9,919 bases of DNA from Lachnospiraceae bacterium (GTDB taxonomy: Bacteria; Bacillota; Clostridia; Lachnospirales; Lachnospiraceae): NCBI GenBank assembly GCA_017959525.1, contig JAGDAL010000246.1, positions 1 through 9,919 of the forward strand, read 5' to 3'. Shown here piece by piece: positions 8,341 to 9,919 of the stretch. The notes beneath the pieces were generated by a model that was not told where the DNA came from, did no database searches, and worked only from the letters and a program-made list of their open reading frames with translations. Both the position numbers and the translations under genes were made by a program. Every line of letters starts with the position of its first letter. Positions within the stretch are counted from its first letter, which is position 1.

Positions 8341-8594
8341 CATGGCAGCGCAAAACAGCAAAAAAGGCCGCTCCCGTGTATGTGGATGCTATATATTTTC
8401 TGTAGCGAGCGTGTGAGAACGCCGGCACTAGAAAATATCGAATGAGCCTTGCTCAGAATGAAGCAGAGGCTCGTTCCATATTTTCGTACGTGTCCGCTGC
8501 GTTTGAACCCGTAGCGAGAGCGACCTCGCGGGAAAATATATAGCATCCGCATAATAAACGGGAGCGGCCAACCAAGAATAATTACGCTGCCATG
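8341..8594. repeat. 254-bp nested inverted repeat (cruciform or multi-branched RNA element)
   Basis: Four paired levels lie around one centre. (1) CATGGCAGCG (8341-8350) with CGCTGCCATG (8585-8594), 10 of 10. (2) After 15 unpaired bases on each side, GGCCGCTCCCGT (8366-8377) with its complement 8558-8569, 12 of 12. (3) 8381-8400 with 8532-8551, 19 of 20 plus one T/G. (4) 8431-8448 with 8468-8485, 16 Watson-Crick, one T/G and one C/C, capped by TGCT/AGCA. Side hairpins are GCGT/ACGC (8409-8422) and GCGAG/CTCGC (8514-8529). GTAGCGAG occurs twice (8402-8409, 8511-8518). No clear target duplication flanks it and no transposase is present. It could be a MITE-like element, a structured RNA or a large bidirectional barrier. 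The level-1 arm is also the end of the small ORF. Confidence 0.85.
8360..8569 (-). terminator. Terminator-like base of the nested repeat
   Basis: On the minus strand the 12-bp GC-rich stem (8366-8377 with 8558-8569) is followed at once by six T residues (8360-8365) and further T-rich sequence. This looks like an intrinsic terminator whose loop has been expanded to about 180 nt. It would end transcripts of the 33-codon ORF before the aminopeptidase promoter. The plus strand has no T-tract after the stem. Efficiency is uncertain because of the very long loop. Confidence 0.45.
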
Positions 8595-8683
8595 TAGTCT
8601 ACGTAGTCACTCTCATCAGCGAACAACATGTATTCGCCATCCACATAGCCCATATATCCAGTCTCAACAGTGTATCCCTTCAT
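8582..8683 (-). CDS. Small acidic, tyrosine-rich protein of 33 residues, function unknown
   Basis: ATG at 8683, TAA at 8582-8584. The protein begins MKGYTVETGYMGYVDGEYML and ends in DYVDYMAA. It has 7 acidic residues against one lysine, 6 tyrosines, no cysteine and no membrane segment or signal peptide. The pattern GY-x-GYVDGEYMLF followed by an acidic DESDYVDYM stretch suggests a beta-hairpin and a short helix (inference). From memory it resembles short uncharacterised Lachnospiraceae proteins, but I cannot confirm this here. AGGTG (8691-8695), a 5-base match to the anti-SD, lies 7 nt ahead. That SD is the 3' arm of the preceding hairpin, and the T-run of that terminator abuts the ATG. The last three codons and stop form the outer arm of the inverted repeat. 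A good SD and coherent composition support it as real; no family assignment is possible. Confidence 0.65.
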   Translation of the reverse strand: MKGYTVETGYMGYVDGEYMLFADESDYVDYMAA

Positions 8684-8747
8684 AAAAAAACACCTGACCT
8701 TTCAAATCTTGTTTCATGTTCTGAAACAAAGATACCAGGTCAGGTGT
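8684..8747 (-). terminator. Intrinsic terminator of the membrane-protein gene / leader hairpin of the small ORF
   Basis: Four bases after the stop of the upstream gene, ACACCTGACCT (8737-8747) pairs perfectly with AGGTCAGGTGT (8690-8700), followed by seven T (8684-8690). Inside the loop TTGTTTC pairs with GAAACAA, giving a second tier. It has the same double-decker layout as the polA terminator. The 3' arm contains the AGGTG that serves as SD of the small ORF, so the same structure could both stop transcription and hide that SD. Confidence 0.88.
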
Positions 8748-8750
8748 CCG

Positions 8751-8779
8751 ATTATTTGTACTCTCTTTTTAGATACCAA
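8751..8779 (-). promoter_or_regulatory. Possible promoter for the small ORF
   Basis: TTGGTA (8774-8779), 17 nt, AATAAT (8751-8756) on the minus strand, matching consensus at 4 and 5 of 6 positions. It overlaps the stop codon of the upstream gene. Initiation about 7 nt downstream would place the RNA start at the first bases of the hairpin, making the hairpin a leader rather than only a terminator. Coding sequence can produce such matches by chance. Confidence 0.3.
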
Positions 8780-9795
8780 CAACACATTTTATCCGCATGT
8801 TCTTTGTAATGGCCGCCAATCTTGTGTCGTTTGCCATTGATGTCCGTGAACTCCACATGATAAAGGGATGCTCCGGATGTACGTACTTCTTTGATACCGT
8901 GCCACTTTTTGATGAAACGGCGATTCAGGACTTCTATTTTCCCGGGAACGGATTCCACAAACCATTCCTCATCTTGAAACTCTCTTCCGGTTGCACCACG
9001 TCGCGCCATCTCCTCACGAAAGGAGAGTCCAAGAGCCCGCTCGATACTATTCACCTCTTTTAAGCCTATAGCAAAGAATAACATCATAAGAGCAACACAG
9101 CCGAAGAAGAACGTAGCCATTAAAAGTTCAATTTCTATAATAAAAACAAAAGCATCTACTGTAAACACTCTGGAAGATATACTCACCGGGATCACAAGAG
9201 CCGTTATTCCTACTATGGTCCAGATAAAAATCCAAGCAATGGTCCGCGTTGCATGCCAAACCATCGTGAACTTATTGATGCTCCTGCCGGACTTGTTCCG
9301 CCACTGGATACCGGCTTCTTTGCAGCGTGCCTCAAGGAATGCCAGACCGTACATATCCTTATCCAGGGTAGCAACCTTCCGGTTTCCGATGTATAGGCGA
9401 AGGAACTGCTCCGTAGTAAGACACTGGGTAACATCCGTTAGTTGGAAGTGGCGTTTCATACCCCACACATCCACATATGTAGCCTCATTCCCATCCACAA
9501 TCAACCGCTGGTGTGCAGAGGCCCAACTTGCAAAAATAGTCAATACTGTCACGACTCCAAAGAAGTATACCGCCATACCAGCGCCTTCTCCGCCCATGAA
9601 AAAGCTAACAACCGCAATTACCGTAATCACTGCAAAAATCACACTAAAGATTACAAAAACCCCTGTATATCCATCTCCGGAACACTCAAATTGCTCTGTT
9701 GTATACTCGTAACTCTTACGCTTTCCATTCGCTATATTCTTCTTACGCAACTTATCAATCACCTGCATGGTGATGATATTCGATAAAGCGCTCAT
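8752..9795 (-). CDS. Membrane protein with two 2-helix + soluble-domain units, function unknown
   Basis: 347 residues. A basic N-terminal segment (LRKKNIANGKRK) is followed by helices at ~45-67 and ~72-93. A soluble stretch ~95-165 begins RLIVDGNEATYVDVWGMKR. Helices follow at ~183-204 and ~215-244, then a soluble tail ~275-347 with EVLNRRFIKKWHGIKEV. Both soluble parts look like short beta-rich domains ending in an amphipathic helix, reminiscent of bacterial PH-like domains next to membrane segments (inference). No catalytic motif, signal peptide or lipobox is seen. The ATG at 9795 has GGAGG 10 nt upstream, a somewhat long spacing; nearer ATGs lie out of frame and stop at once. It is followed by its own terminator and so is probably monocistronic or the end of an unseen operon. 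I do not recognise the family with certainty; it may belong to a DUF common in Lachnospiraceae. Confidence 0.8.
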   Translation of the reverse strand: MSALSNIITMQVIDKLRKKNIANGKRKSYEYTTEQFECSGDGYTGVFVIFSVIFAVITVIAVVSFFMGGEGAGMAVYFFGVVTVLTIFASWASAHQRLIVDGNEATYVDVWGMKRHFQLTDVTQCLTTEQFLRLYIGNRKVATLDKDMYGLAFLEARCKEAGIQWRNKSGRSINKFTMVWHATRTIAWIFIWTIVGITALVIPVSISSRVFTVDAFVFIIEIELLMATFFFGCVALMMLFFAIGLKEVNSIERALGLSFREEMARRGATGREFQDEEWFVESVPGKIEVLNRRFIKKWHGIKEVRTSGASLYHVEFTDINGKRHKIGGHYKEHADKMCCWYLKREYK

Positions 9796-9919
9796 CGCAT
9801 CATTGCCTCCGAATTCTTATGCTAATCCCGCTCTTCCTCACAGATATTTACTAAAAATTGTCCAACTTCCATATCTTTATCCCCACAAATCTTTCAGTTA
9901 TTTGATGCCTACTTCATAG
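9796..9919 (-). other. Upstream region of the membrane-protein gene, possibly with the tail of another gene
   Basis: On the minus strand one frame enters the window as Tyr-Glu-Val-Gly-Ile-Lys and stops at TAA (9898-9900). This could be the C-terminus of an unseen gene, but six codons prove nothing. A 16-codon frame beginning MEVGQF starts near 9872 with only a weak GGGG ahead. GGAGG (9806-9810) serves the membrane-protein gene. I found no convincing -35/-10 pair and no terminator. Confidence 0.25.

Noticed and set aside
8284..8343. An 18-codon frame (MVYVMETSAS...) upstream of the aminopeptidase, as a possible leader peptide
   Set aside because: No SD, it overlaps the -35 hexamer of the proposed promoter, and there is no attenuator hairpin after it.
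8331..8552. A 73-codon open frame on the minus strand across the nested repeat
   Set aside because: It lies inside the palindrome, has no SD, and its sequence simply follows the inverted-repeat arms; no protein-like pattern.
8341..8594. Retron msr/msd RNA, CRISPR repeat, integron attC site or tRNA-like element
   Set aside because: No reverse transcriptase, Cas or integrase gene nearby, no regularly spaced direct repeats, and no tRNA arms or attC core sites.

Overview
All recognisable genes read on the minus strand. The family set and their arrangement point to a member of the Clostridia (Bacillota), most likely Lachnospiraceae. The set is a YycJ/WalJ-type metallo-beta-lactamase-fold protein, an FtsA/PilM-like actin-fold protein with a long C-terminal extension, a Pol I with a degraded proofreading domain, an APP1-type Xaa-Pro aminopeptidase and strong AGGAGG-type ribosome binding sites. 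The taxon is inferred from gene content and style, not from a database match.

Read in the direction of transcription (high to low coordinates), the window starts with a 124-base stretch that may hold the last codons of an unseen gene. A 347-residue membrane protein of unknown function follows (8752-9795). It looks like two copies of a two-helix plus soluble-domain unit and ends in a strong hairpin terminator. Seven U residues after that hairpin comes the AUG of a 33-codon acidic, tyrosine-rich ORF (8582-8683). The last codons of this ORF form the outermost arm of a 254-bp nested inverted repeat (8341-8594), which also carries a terminator-like U-tract on the minus strand.

A sigma-A-like promoter (8271-8299) then drives an aminopeptidase gene (6451-8235) and polA (3691-6447), 3 bases apart and probably translationally coupled. 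polA ends in a double-decker intrinsic terminator. Just beyond it an extended -10 element probably starts a second operon. Its first gene is a 955-residue fusion of dephospho-CoA kinase (CoaE) with an FtsA-like ATPase (686-3553). The yycJ-like gene follows 6 bases later and runs off the window (1-679).

The housekeeping part (peptide turnover, DNA repair/replication, last step of CoA synthesis, cell-envelope or division-related ATPase, MBL-fold enzyme) is ordinary except for the CoaE-FtsA fusion, which keeps a good Shine-Dalgarno and ATG at the domain junction. The part that established families do not explain is 8341-8750: the small ORF, the SD-sequestering hairpin before it and the nested palindrome at its end.
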